NCBI GenBank assembly: GCA_015680685.1
Contig: MNCI01036314.1
Coordinates: forward strand, 43,538 to 100,532
DNA length: 56,995 nt
Origin: Gnetum montanum
Lineage: Eukaryota; Streptophyta; Gnetopsida; Gnetales; Gnetaceae
Direction of reading: 5' to 3'
The position numbers were made by a program, and so were the translations under genes. Every line of letters begins with the position of its first letter. The first letter of the stretch is position 1. The notes beneath the pieces were generated by a model. It saw only the letters and a list, made by a program, of their open reading frames with translations. It was not told the DNA's origin and did not search any database. Below are positions 46,015 to 56,711 of the stretch, in pieces.

Positions 46015-46900
46015 AAGCTCAAAGGTAACGAACAGTTCACAGTATATTTTCCATGTTTACAGGGCTATAAATAGTTATTTTTGGTTCATTTTGGTGGTAA
46101 TAACGTTAGCAAATATTAAATCATGATTGGGTAGACTTGGATGATACGAATAAGGTGCACCTCAAATTTTTTCTTAAAGCTTTATTCGTGTGTAGAATGC
46201 TTAATATGGTTTTGAAATTAAAAGGTTTATGAAATAATAAAGGTAAGGTAGAGTATATTAAATGCAATTTCAATAATAAAAATGGTAGTAATGTAGAAGT
46301 GATAATATAAGGTCAAAAATATTTTTTATTGCAAGTACTTCTATTACCTAAGATAAATGCTTCAATCAAATGGTGAAATTGATAAAAATATAAGAAATAG
46401 TATTTAGGGAAGATGGTCAAAATGTTGATAGACTACTTGTGTTCTATATAATAAAAGAATCCCAGTAAAACTAAAGGGAAAATTTTATATGATAGCAATT
46501 AAGCATGCTATCTTACGTTATGTTGAATGTTGGATACTACAAAAGAGGCACAAACAACAAATTAGTATGGTAGAAATGTGAATTTTCAAATAGATGTTGA
46601 ATGTTACCAAAAATATAGAGTGCACAATACAGATATTAGAAAAATATTCACTCTATTTCAAATAACCTACAGGAATGGTATCTTAGATGCTTTGGTTATG
46701 TGCAAAGAAGATTAGATAAAAAAAAAACCTATATAAAAAAGGTTCCTACAACATTGTTACTAGGAAGCCAACGAAAGGAAGACCAAAAAATAAAAATAAA
46801 AATAAAATTTGAAGATGATATAAAAACATTACAAATAAACAAAGATCTAGCTCTTTAGAGATGCGAATGGTAAAAAAGAATTCATATAGTCAATTCTGTT
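46015..46900. other. AT-rich spacer
   Basis: No gene supported. Text on the plus strand near 46560-46860 (LEDDIKT-like and RHKQQISMVEM-like readings) loosely recalls the 3' end of a LINE or reverse-transcriptase-linked sequence, but nothing firm was identified. Confidence 0.3.
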
Positions 46901-46911
46901 TGATGAACTGC

Positions 46912-46931
46912 GATATCGCGTACGCGATATC
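46912..46931. promoter_or_regulatory. Perfect 20-bp palindrome upstream of TATA box (first LTR unit)
   Basis: GATATCGCGTACGCGATATC, followed within 20 bp by another GCGATATTGC, then the TATA box CTATAAATAAGAG at about 46963. Palindromic sites of this kind could bind a dimeric factor; CG-rich content also makes it a methylation target. Confidence 0.6.
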
Positions 46932-47270
46932 ACATAAGCGATATTGCGTCTTGCCTCATCTTCTATAAATAAGAGGCAACATCCTTGGTTTCAATACAAT
47001 TAGATTTAGACCCTTAGCCAAACTCTTGTAGTTTTGTCATTCCAGAATTAGAATTATTTCTGTGTGGCCACAGTAGGAGTCATAGAGTGAACGGATCTTT
47101 ATTCGAGCAATTTGTACCTAAGCACAATTTTGTGTATGGCAATAAAGACGAACTTTATGATAAACCTTGCAGCATACAGATTAAGCTAATTAATAATTAA
47201 TGATTGTTTAATGCTTTCCTAGTTAATTAATATCTCTCTCAACCTTCAACCTTGATGAGTCGTCATTTGG

Positions 47271-47330
47271 GAAACCGTGATATCACAAATGGGATATCGC
47301 GGTTTGTCTCCTCATTTATAAATAAGAGCT
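47271..47330. promoter_or_regulatory. Inverted repeat plus TATA box (second LTR unit)
   Basis: AAACCGTGATATC (47272-47284) faces GATATCGCGGTTT (47293-47305) across 8 bp with one mismatch. A TATA box, TTTATAAATAAGAG, follows at about 47315. Same layout as the first unit 350 bp upstream. Confidence 0.6.
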
Positions 47331-47754
47331 AGACAGATCAGTTATCATATTAGATATGAGGAAATTAGCAAGTTAGTCTTTTCATTCTTAGTTTAAGTGT
47401 TTCATTTCTTTCTCTCAACCCTTTTCCTCCCAGTGTATGCCCGCAGTGTGGTGAATGTAATTGTATGGCATCCTTTATTCGAGTGTGATGTACTTGGACA
47501 CGCACATGAACGGCAATAAAGATTGAGATTACTTCATCATTGCAGCATTTTCTTAGCTTAATCATTTAATTAATTGTTATTTACTACTTTCCTAGTTAAT
47601 CTCTCTCACCCTTAAACTCATGTTAAAACATGGAATGAGTACAACTTGATTACGAGCATTTAAGTGTGACTACTTGGTAACCCAATAGTGTACCTAGGAT
47701 CTACGCTTGGTAATCCCAGTGGTAGTTGTGCATGAAGTCCAAGTTGTGTACGAA

Positions 47755-47857
47755 ATATCAAGGAATGGATTCTCATCGCACTTAGGCTAGTTTAGATTCT
47801 CTCANGAATATCAAGGAATGGATGCTCATCGCACTTAGGCTAGTTTAGATTCTCTCA
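47755..47857. repeat. About 50-bp duplication around a single N
   Basis: ATATCAAGGAATGGATTCTC and the next 30 bases precede the N at 47806 and recur just after it with one change. Same pattern as at 8481-8836; probably two overlapping contig ends. Confidence 0.7.
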
Positions 47858-48118
47858 CCCTCTCTCTCCTAGATTAGTGAATATTACTTTCCATTGCCTT
47901 CAGGAGTAGCATTAGATTAGAAACCCATCATACACCTCACTTTGGACTATACCATACATGACAAAGCTAATACTAGTCCAGGTAGGAAGACAACGAACTG
48001 TGACCTAAGGCTAACTATCTATATGCCACAACTAGTCCGTCTGTGAAGTTCGACCGGATTGCACATGTAATGCTCGTATTCGTATGGTTGAGTGTAGGGG
48101 TACCTCGCCACTCATCAT

Positions 48119-48131
48119 TAGCACTGTTGCT
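48119..48131 (+). promoter_or_regulatory. Primer binding site
   Basis: TAGCACTGTTGCT, followed by AGGGACGGTGCTAG, is a decayed form of the TGGCGCCGTTGCC(GGGGACGGTGC) primer region of Athila/Tat elements. It starts one base after the LTR end. Confidence 0.65.
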
Positions 48132-48479
48132 AGGGACGGTGCTAGTTATCTAGATTAGTTATATCATACAAGGTCACTGTTTAGGACTTAACGATATATA
48201 TTTTAGAAAAAATAATTATAAAAAGTCACACGAAAATGCACACAAAATCTCACTACCATACCTCTCTTACAAGATTATAATAATGCCACACCTAGTGAGG
48301 AAGTTCATTGGAGAACCAATGAACTATATGAAAATGCATATTGAAGTACACAACCCGAGGTGGGTGTTTCTTATAAACATAAATGAAAGTAATGTCATCC
48401 CAATGCATGAAAGCATAACTTACAAGATGATGATGAACCCCCACTGGCCACTACAAGCCTAACGCAAATACAGGAGGTT

Positions 48480-50262
48480 ATTCGAATCTCCTGTAGGCAT
48501 CATAAAGAGAGTTGTCTACCTAGGCTCGATTTAAACAACTTTCGTAATTTCTCAGGAGGCTATGACTTAGATCCGCATCAACATTTACAAGCCTTCTATG
48601 ATGCCTATACATGGAACAACATTGATAACGGTTGGCAAAAACTCAAGCTCTTCCCTATGACACTCGTTGGCCAAGAAAAAGTATGGTATAGATCGTTAAA
48701 ACCAAATTCAATACAACGTTGGCCAACAATGGTAGAACTTTTTAACAAAAGATATCAAACATACACAAGAGTGTCAGCCTTGAGGAAACAAATCCAAGAG
48801 TGGAAACAAGCATAACATGAACCCTTGGACATGGCCTTAGAAAGATATTAGACATTGTTAAACAACTATCCACGCCATGGGTTCTCTGAGGAAAGGCTAA
48901 TGAACCATATCATTGATGGGCTTCGTGATGCAACAAGAGAAACCTTAGGGATGTATGCCCGAGGTCAACTATATGAACTATGAACCCATCAAGTCCAAGA
49001 GCTTATTAAGTGGATAGCAAAAGAAGAAGGAGAAATGACTAGATGGAAGAGTGTTGAAAAACATCAACAAGACCAAAGTCTCAATTTAACAAAGGTCCAT
49101 GATCATAAAAAGGAGAAATCAACCTATCACAAGGAGAAAGAACCATCTTTGCCAATACAACAATCATTAGAAGAAGTCAAGGAAAAGATCAATAAGATGT
49201 TGGAATGGATGCATAAAAAGTGTGGAGAATTTATTGATATCATTGGAGATAGAGTTTTGAAAACCCAAGAAGCAGGACAAAGTATTAGTAGACAATCAGA
49301 AAGAAGGGATAAGAAAAATAAGAACTCAACTTCCAATCATACATATGAATGCAACATATGCCTGTACAATCATCCCAAGGGCCAATGCCCAATCTTGTCA
49401 CATTTATATGAACATTGGGGAAACATGTTACATCCAAAGTTTATACAAAGATACTGTGTTCAATCATAGTGGAAACAATCCCAGTTGTGGGGGAGACCAC
49501 CCCGAAACTAGAAACATCCTTCATATCATCTGAACCCAAATGCTTATCTTGTTCAACATCCTATTTCCCCAACTGGGTCAACATACTCTATCTCACCGCA
49601 TTATCATTCTCCTCAATACTATCAGCCCATGCGTTCAACACAACCACCACCTTGTGTACCTTACACTGCTCTTCCTAATTTTTAACATTCTCATTTTTTA
49701 CCTCCTTCTACATTGCCACCAACTGTTCCTAAGGTGTCTGCACCATAGCAACAACCACTGAATGTTACTTGTGATAATATTGCCAATAGCATTGAAAGAC
49801 CTCAGCAACATCGAAGGCATCCCTTCTTTAGAAATGACCCTAGAAAGTGATAACACAATCCTGAGGCCACTGCATCATCCACTTCCACACAAGTCCAACC
49901 TTGTGGTGCACCCTTATCTTCGAACCCAGTGCCTCATGTAACTCCATCAGGGCCACCAACTCACACTCTAACAACAATATGGCCCAATGAACATAGGAAT
50001 TGAGAGTGATAACTCAATCCTTGCATACCATCTAACGGTTCCAAATATCATAGTGGGTCAACTCGTTATTTGGGAACTACATCATATAAATTGCCCCACT
50101 ATGCTTACTATAATCAAGTGTGTGGACCCCAATGAGGTATGTATGACTAGGCCTCAATACTTCCAACATGCAAGGATCCTCATCTTCCATTTATTAATCC
50201 TTGCCATCCTCAACCGATTAGTTATGGGGGTTATCCCCCATTTTAATAACAAGCAGGATTAA
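48480..50262 (+). pseudogene. Athila-like gag, pol absent downstream
   Basis: Gag core: DPHQHLQAFYDAYTW, WQKLKLFPMTLVGQEKVWYR, RWPTMVELFNKRYQTYTRVS and LMNHIIDGLRDATRETLG (48580-48960). It is followed by an open 144-codon stretch (49035-49469) with a Lys/Glu-rich helix and the knuckle CNICLYNHPKGQC (CX2CX3HX4C). The C-terminal part is Pro/Gln/Ser/Thr-rich, as usual in this family (QPMRSTQPPPCVPYTALPN). A handful of stops, few shifts. No protease or RT follows, so the element is deleted after gag. Confidence 0.75.
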
Positions 50263-51609
50263 TAAATATTTTTCTTTTTCTTTAATTTTTCAAGTTTTTG
50301 TTTTTTAGTTTTTCATTTTTCAACTTCTTGTTTTATCTTTTTATCTTTTTGGTATTTTTTTCCTATTACGTTTTTTATAAGTAATCTCGTCTATGAATAA
50401 CAAACTCATGTGGATCATTGGTTGAGGTGTGTTTTATGTTATCGAGTCTCGAACGATCAATTATTTGGACAGTGAGCCCATTACACCCACTCATCCACTC
50501 TACAAATAAGAGGTTCTGTTCAAGGGTACAGTGATATTCTTAACATTTTTAAAACTTAAAATTAATTTTTTGTTCATTGTACCGAGAATGAAGAAGGATG
50601 GACCAAGAGGGAATGATTAGGGTGTGACATCAAGAGGACTTGCAGATTCTCTTTGGTGACGTTTGTGGGAGCTATCATGCAACATGGTTATACTAAGATC
50701 CTTGTAGATCTAACGAAAAATGGGAGTAAGAGTAATCAAAAGAGCACTCAAAAATCCAATGCTGTTCTAGGGGGTCCCACTAGAAAGACATGCATACATG
50801 CCTAAAGGTTGGCGGCTTCTTTGGACTTAGTAAAAAGAAAAAAAGAAAAAAAAAAGAAGGAAGTGCCACAAAACAAAAATCACTCCTCCCTTGAACAAAA
50901 TGCCAAGTGATCATACGCCTTGTTGTGATGGTACTCTCATGGTTGCTCATCATGGGATGAAACAATGCGATGTAATTGATTAGAGGAATGGACTTGGTCC
51001 TAATCTTGGAATGACAAGTTAATGACATGTTAATCATGCTTTACACGCAGGAATCACTGTGCCCTGGGTCAGTTACCTCATGTCCCAATGTCTACGATCC
51101 CTTCTATACTTCATCCCATCTCACTATTCATGTAATTGTAGCTCATTTCGTGTGTAACATAGAATTCTCACCTCATCTGATGATATTTACATGTGTGTGT
51201 TTTGTGGATGTAGTGTGGATTACATTTAACCCTTCTAGTGCCCATAGAAACTTCTAAGTGTGGTTACACAAAAGGCATTATAGGTTGGAACCTACTTTGG
51301 GGAGGACCCACTTGTGTAATCTTTTGTAATTCTCACTTATGACACAAATCACACCCACCATTTCTTACCCTAAGCATAATTTTCAACGATTTTCTTTCCT
51401 TATTATTATCCCTTTGAATAATAACATTCCTATGTACCATTACATGACCCTTTTTCTCTCACTTACCACCCAAGGTCCTCATTGGTAAAACCCACAGATC
51501 ATTATTCGTGCCTTCAAAACCATATAATTACCTTAGAACAATAGCCCAATGTCCTAAGTTACAACGTTGATTTCAGGAAAATCTTTAAAAAATTCGGTAT
51601 TTTATTGTG
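50263..51609. other. Spacer between gag and the third TATA promoter
   Basis: T-rich after 50270. No pol domain was recognised on either strand. It may contain LTR sequence of the element whose promoter lies at 51.6-51.7 kb. Short ORFs here carry no recognisable domain. Confidence 0.35.
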
Positions 51610-51629
51610 GTGCCCAATGTCACTAGGGC

Positions 51630-51720
51630 CACGTATCGCATACACGATATCGTGGTCGACGTGATATCGCATATGTGATGTATTGTACACAATATCGCGT
51701 CCCACCAAACCTATAAATAG
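51630..51720 (+). promoter_or_regulatory. Palindrome-TATA promoter module (third copy)
   Basis: ACGATATCGT (51653-51662 region), GTGATATCGCATATG and ACAATATCGCGTC are packed into 60 bp, followed by the TATA box CCTATAAATAGG (about 51710-51721). It resembles the two modules at 46.9 and 47.3 kb and is probably the promoter of another LTR. It lies about 500 bp upstream of the ORF at 52.2 kb. Confidence 0.55.
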
Positions 51721-52199
51721 GTGACCCCCCTACAACTCTTAGCTTCATTTTGCACACATTACGCCAGGGAGTTTTTCCAATTTTTCTCTACGACTTGCGA
51801 GTGTGACACCTTTGCTTTTCAACCTCTATCTTGCTCGCTAGTAGTCTGATTTTAATTCCATTAGAACCTGCTTGAACCCAGAGTGTTCAGCTTAGTCGTG
51901 GGGGAGGGGCACTTAATGAATAGTGCCTAATTTTTTTGGAATTTTTCATCACCATTATTAAGGGTAATTAGTTTTAAATTAAGAATAAAATGTGTCAAAA
52001 AATCATTTAATCCTTTAGGTACACTAAGAAATTAAAATTGGAAACCACCTAAGTAAAATGGACTCATTATTACAATATTTTGGGCAATATCACATGGAGA
52101 TAAAAAATTAATTAATTAAGGTAAGCAATAAGGTATAACTTAAGTTCAAAAAAAACCTTACTAACGCTTGGCCCCGTGTGATTATAGATAGCCTTGAAA
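51721..52199. other. Leader-like region downstream of the third promoter
   Basis: No gene. The stretch GTCGTGGGGGAGGGGCACTT (about 51897-51916) is G-rich. No primer-binding site similar to 48119 was found, so the element type is unresolved. Confidence 0.3.
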
Positions 52200-53430
52200 C
52201 GTGGACAACATGAAGGTCCTACTCAAGGTGGAAGATAAGTCCTTGCTGGACAACATGTAGAACACGAGGAACAATTGTTCAGTATTCATCAAGAGGACCC
52301 TCCTACCATACAGTTCGAGTAGGCAGAAGGAGGAGTTGTTGTAGTGCCTAAACAGGGAAAACATCTCACATTGCCCCAAGATTGTGTTCAGGCCATCCAT
52401 GAAAAGTCCACATTCGCCGCAGTGATTTTGGAATTAAAATTTGAATCTTTTGCATAGTTCACTCCTAAGGCTATTAGGGATCATCTCAAAGGGTCTCCCT
52501 TATGGCCTACCCTCTTTGAAAGTAGTGCTTGGTACCTAGGGGAGACGTACCAATTTTGGCACAATAGAGAGCAAGGCACCACTATCAACAATTATGGTGT
52601 AATAGTCGATTTCTCCGCACAGGCCATTTCGTAAGTGTTAAACCTTTCGAATATAGAGCCCAAGGTTGCTCAGTTATCCACCCGTTCAGACCTCGATGTG
52701 CAACGAGATTGGTTGGAAAGGGCTTATGACAGAGATAAGACATTTAGTGAGTTGACAACGGAAGAGAGGATCTACTTCAAAATTGGAACTTATCACCTCT
52801 TCCCCACGAAGGGCTTAAAAAGAATATCAACGTATGCAGCTCAAGGATGTGCAGTGCTGATGGAGAAGGTTAATGCTAACCTACCCCATCTATACTTAAC
52901 GGAGATCCTGAGGTGGTTTGAGGAACAGAAGATAGGGAAGATGGCATTGCCTTTTCCCTGTCTTATTAGAAAGCTTTTCCAATGGGCTAGTATTAGGGGG
53001 TACACTAATGATGTCCCCTGAAAAGCCCAAAATGCTTCATATGCAGAACTGTTAAAGCCACCAACCGCAAGAAAAATCACTGGTGAGATGCTGGGACCAG
53101 AAGAAGAACAACAACAAATTATTGGACCAATTGCAACTCAACTTGTAGGACCTAGCCAACCTCCAATTATAGGACCAAGCCAACAATAGGAAGCAGGGCC
53201 TAGCACAAGCTAGGATTAGCCACCGCTACCGCAAAACTACAGACCGTTGATGAGCCATCTCAGGGCCATCGCTGAGATGGTCAATTGGGGAAGTTGTGAT
53301 GACGCAAATCTCTTTCGTGTCATTGATGATGCCATTCAGCCCATGGTTTCTTTGTATTTCACAAGGGGAGAAATGTCTATTCATACAGGAGGAGGGAAAA
53401 TTAGTTGCTCACAATAGATCTCAAGAAATG
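52200..53430 (+). pseudogene. Retroelement accessory ORF (putative plant transposon protein)
   Basis: Near-continuous reading with few stops. KSTFAAVILELKFESFA and SPLWPTLFESSAWYLGETYQ lead to an open part (52635-53021) with ERIYFKIGTYHLFPTKGLKR and MALPFPCLIRKLFQWASIRG. Then comes a short repeat of (I/V)(I/V)GP units (IIGPIATQLVGPSQPPIIGP), then RPLMSHLRAIAEMVNWGSCD. Homologous to the reverse ORF at 24.7-27.6 kb in the 16.5-kb element. Function is unknown; no catalytic motif is apparent. Confidence 0.6.
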
Positions 53431-54949
53431 TGGCATCTTTCTGTTGGCGACCGTTTGGGACGCGACTACCAACGAGTATCCTCGAATAGGATTTAGGTGC
53501 CTGCTGGTCTCTGGCAACACCAAGGCCCAGATACCTCCAAATAAACTCAGTAGTTAATGTGAGTATGTGTGTGTGCTATTGCGGCGTGCAGTTGTAAGAA
53601 ATGTAACGATTGCGTTGTGTAAACTACAAATGACTTAATTTAAAGAGATCCAGCCAACTTTGCCAAGTACTGTGAGTTGTTGAAAATTTCCTATTTTGTT
53701 CAACTGCCTAGTCTACGCGGTCCTTATAATACCTACTTGTAACTATTAAAATTTTGCAAAAACATTTGAGCACAACCCCGCAAATCTACTCCTAATTGTC
53801 CCCAGAGAAAGAGATAGTTCCACAAGAAAACTAGAAATAGAGCAAGATTCAATGGAAATAGACAGAAAAGAAAAGAAAGCAGATTTGTGTAGACCTCAAA
53901 TATTTAAACAAGGTTAAATGACACGAGTAAACACTTTGCAATAAAGCTATCCCAAATTCAATATCTACGAATTGTTCTAACTTCCAAGGCTCAAACAAGC
54001 AATTTCTTCAACACAATCCTACTATGTTACCAAAAATTGCAGCGTAAACTACCACATACGAGACTCCATTTGACTAGATAATAGATGTCAATGATTGCAT
54101 TTAAACATAACCTTTGAAAGACTTGACAATTTCTGATTGAAATACCATGGAAATTCACTTTAAAGATAAAAAGAAGCTATTCTGGTCCCATCAAAATACC
54201 AAAGATTCTCTGAACCCTTTTGACTACTGAATTGTTCAACAGTGTGACTACAAACAGAGGCTCTCTTACAACAATCCCAATAGCAGTTCCCACACGTTGC
54301 ACAATAATGAAATTTACTACTAAAATGCTCTTAAGGCTTTTAAACACAAGCGCTTCTATGGCAAAATTTTAACAAAAATTTCTATCGGGCAACAAGAACA
54401 GTAAGAGCAATCTAAAAATCCCAAAATTACTTGCCAAGGATGATACTATCTAAACCACTATCTAAGCAATTGAAACAAAACAAAAATTGAAATGCATAAC
54501 TCACAGGACCATGACAAAGAGGCTGAAATCCTTTCTTTAGCAAGACATCTTCTTTACAAATCTTCCAAAATCCCAAGTGTAATGTGTGAGACCCCAATTG
54601 TCCCAATGTTCCTCCTCATATCCCCTTGACCCTTGAAGCCTTTTTATAGGGTTCAAAGGTAGTTAGGTAAGTTACAAAAATTTTGGATAGTTATGATAAA
54701 AAAAATCTGCAACTGACAAGTGTTTACTTCATATATGATATTGGGTAAATATCCCAAGAATTGTGTCTTTGAAAATAGCTTTAATAGGTAGGTATACAGC
54801 ATTTATATCCAATGTTTATCTTTGAGGCTTTAGAAATGTAATCGTTTCATTTTTACAAGAAATATAATCGGATATAAAATTAATTTTATGGAATGGAAAA
54901 TACGTTTCAAAAGTAAATAATTTTCCAACGCAGTTAACCGCGTTGCCCG
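53431..54949. other. Spacer with a reverse-strand promoter-like site
   Basis: No supportable coding region. GT-rich text (GTGAGTATGTGTGTGTGC) occurs near 53560. On the minus strand a TATA box at 54641 precedes a noncoding, AT-rich stretch. Confidence 0.35.
54641..54648 (-). promoter_or_regulatory. TATA-box-like site
   Basis: The minus strand reads CCCTATAAAAAGGC, a good TATA match with GC-rich edges. Downstream (lower coordinates) the first ATGs are followed by early stops, so it may drive a noncoding or retroelement transcript. Confidence 0.35.
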
Positions 54950-55255
54950 ATGGCTTCTCCTGTACGTAGCCTATTCCCGCGATTTGTGTTGTTCCACTCC
55001 ACCGAACTTGCTCCATCCACTGTTTTGCTGCCACTGCTCTGCCTTGGATTGGCCCGAGGTCACGATTGCCACCACCGTTGGTTCGTTGCTGATGTCGCTG
55101 AAGCCCTGCTGCTGCTCTACTGCCACCATCTCCACATCTTCCGCATCCACCATGGCTGTGTGTCATCCATTGAACCCCCTCAAACACGATTGCAGTTGGA
55201 ACAGCTTCTATGCACAACTCGGCAGCAGTTACTATTTTACCCATATTGGCAGTGA
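54950..55255 (+). other. GC-rich ORF of unknown meaning
   Basis: A 101-codon ORF starts in good context (GCCCGATGG) with MASPVRSLFPRFVLFHSTEL and is Leu/His/Cys-rich. A 142-codon reverse ORF overlaps it, and another forward frame is also open. Three open frames at once is what GC-rich, stop-poor DNA gives by chance. No domain is recognised on any strand. Confidence 0.15.
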
Positions 55256-56198
55256 AATGGCTTGAGATTGTAAACCCTTGGTGATGGTGTCCTGCTCCTA
55301 TACGTGGGCAACGTTCAAGTCTGGTGTATTTGTATTTTTATTTTTTTGTTTTTGCTGGTAACCATCCAGAATCGTAGGCATAGGTGTAGGCATCGTAACC
55401 GCCTGCGTTTTAGCCCTGTTTCATTCATTTTACTGTAGCCTCTGGCCAAGAAATTAGGCTCACTATGAAAACAGAAAAAGAAACCCTGTGCGGCAAGTAT
55501 TTGACAAAATTTCGAAGAGGAATATGAAGTTATTTCTGGCATTTTCTTGGCAAAATTTTAGCAGCAAGCATCACTTTTTTTTTGTTGTTGTGTTGATACC
55601 GCGTTTTTTTATGTTTGAGAGCACAAGATGTTCCCATGTCTCTGAAAGCATTCAGTTCAGTATGCTATATTGTTTCTTCTTACCACAGAATCTATTTTCT
55701 TTGTTCATTGGCTTTTGTGAAAGCAGGACCAACACCATTCTTGAATAATGTTCATCCTTGATACATTTGTATGGCCAGGCCAGGCATATCTCGTGTCCGC
55801 CACCGCTACTGACCCAGTCTGAGTTTGGTTGAATGTAATATGCTGAAATATTACATTCTTTGCACAATGTAAGGTTAAAAATAAAATATGTGTTTTACCA
55901 CCGTAAAACTCATCCGAATTTTAACACATATTTTATTTTTATTCTCTTTAAGTAAACTGAAACTCCTGCTCCATGTAATGGCTGAAAATGTGCCAACATC
56001 TCTGCCCCCAAAAAGAGTTTAAATAACCTCATTTTAAACTAGAACATACTAAAATTTTATTGGATTTGTACAACTAAATAAAAATATTTTTTGAGGAAAA
56101 TTCCCATTTAACATAAGATGAGATGGGATAAAAACCTCTTTCCTAGGAGAAAATCAAACTATACATAACAAACTGTACATTATTAAATCCTTCATAGA
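55256..56198. other. Spacer containing a perfect inverted repeat
   Basis: No gene supported apart from the inverted repeat annotated separately. Short ORFs here have no recognised domain. Confidence 0.35.
55876..55941. repeat. Perfect 19-bp inverted repeat with 28-nt loop
   Basis: TAAAAATAAAATATGTGTT (55876-55894) is the exact reverse complement of AACACATATTTTATTTTTA (55923-55941). Such an arm pair could be a MITE fragment, a stem-loop in RNA, or a replication-slippage product. Confidence 0.9.
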
Positions 56199-56711
56199 CT
56201 ATTCTTGGGCTGCAAACTGAATTGTGAGGGTTACCCTAGTGGGAATTCTCATCTCCTTCACCTTTTCATAGGAGATTTCTGATGTGATGAAGGCAGTCTT
56301 GTCGCTCTCTAGCTTGGTGGAGCTCTCACCTTGATCTACTGGAGCTTTCTCTTCAACATTTTCTTCATTTTCTTTTTGAAAAGAGCTCTTTTGTCCTTCT
56401 CCATTGAATCCTTCATTTTCCTCTCGGGAGACAAGAGGTTCTCCCCATCCCCATGATGACTCTCCATAAGTTGGTAGCTCTTCTTCTTTTTCTTCTTCTT
56501 TGGAGCAATCTTGATATCGCCCCCAAACATTGGACTCTATATCCAAACCTCTAGTGAGAAAAGAAAATTCATCGGATAGCTAAGCCATAAAAGGAAATTC
56601 CTTTGGAGCTCCGCAAGATCTAGCCTTTAGATAAGCCTTCAATATATGCTCAGGGCAACATCCCATCACATATGGAATAAAAAGCCTTCTCAATGCTCTC
56701 TTAAACTCCAT
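56199..56711 (-). pseudogene. Acidic-protein gene or pseudogene, one in-frame TAG
   Basis: From the ATG at 56711 one frame of 171 codons runs to the stop at 56199, interrupted only by TAG at codon 44 (56580-56582). Codons 1-43 read MEFKRALRRLFIPYVMGCCP and EHILKAYLKARSCGAPKEF, basic and helical. Codons 56-170 are Glu/Lys/Ser-rich (EEEKEEELPTYGESSWGWGE) and end in a possible beta strand, RIPTRVTLTIQFAAQE. A TATA box sits 70 bp upstream. TTTCCTTTTATGGCTTAG around the stop also looks like a splice acceptor, so the stop may lie in an intron end. I do not recognise the family. Confidence 0.4.

Larger units (their letters stand above)
46900..48117 (+). repeat. LTR of the Athila-like family with a doubled promoter/R unit
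   Basis: The 3' end GTAGGGGTACCTCGCCACTC plus ATCA is followed by a primer site at 48119. The body has two related units, 46905-47250 and 47255-47620. Each has a GATATCGC palindrome, a TATAAATAAGAG TATA box, TTTATTCGAG, a GGCAATAAAGA poly(A)/R block and TTAAGCTAATT/TTAGCTTAATC. GGCAATAAAGAC, GATAAACCTTG(T/C)AGCAT and neighbouring text match the LTRs of the 16.5-kb element on its own strand. A single N (47806) with a duplicated 50-bp flank is probably an assembly join. The left limit is approximate. Confidence 0.65.

Noticed and set aside
45805-46074. 89-codon ORF over the tandem repeat and tRNA
   Set aside because: It is a translation of the 58-bp repeat (hence its repeated peptide) and of the antisense of the tRNA gene.
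46912-47305. CRISPR-like or origin-like palindromic array
   Set aside because: There is no regular repeat-spacer pattern, and TATA, R and poly(A) text plus the LTR end and primer site identify an LTR promoter in plant DNA.
49127-49761. Alternative-frame ORFs over the forward gag
   Set aside because: The gag frame is supported by homology to the second gag copy; the others are shadows.
53296-53496. 66-codon forward ORF
   Set aside because: It overlaps, in another frame, the continuation of the retroelement accessory ORF.
54816-55244. 142-codon reverse ORF opposite the GC-rich patch
   Set aside because: It overlaps open frames on the other strand, is Gly/Ala/Gln-rich without a motif, and its last third is AT-rich noncoding-like text.
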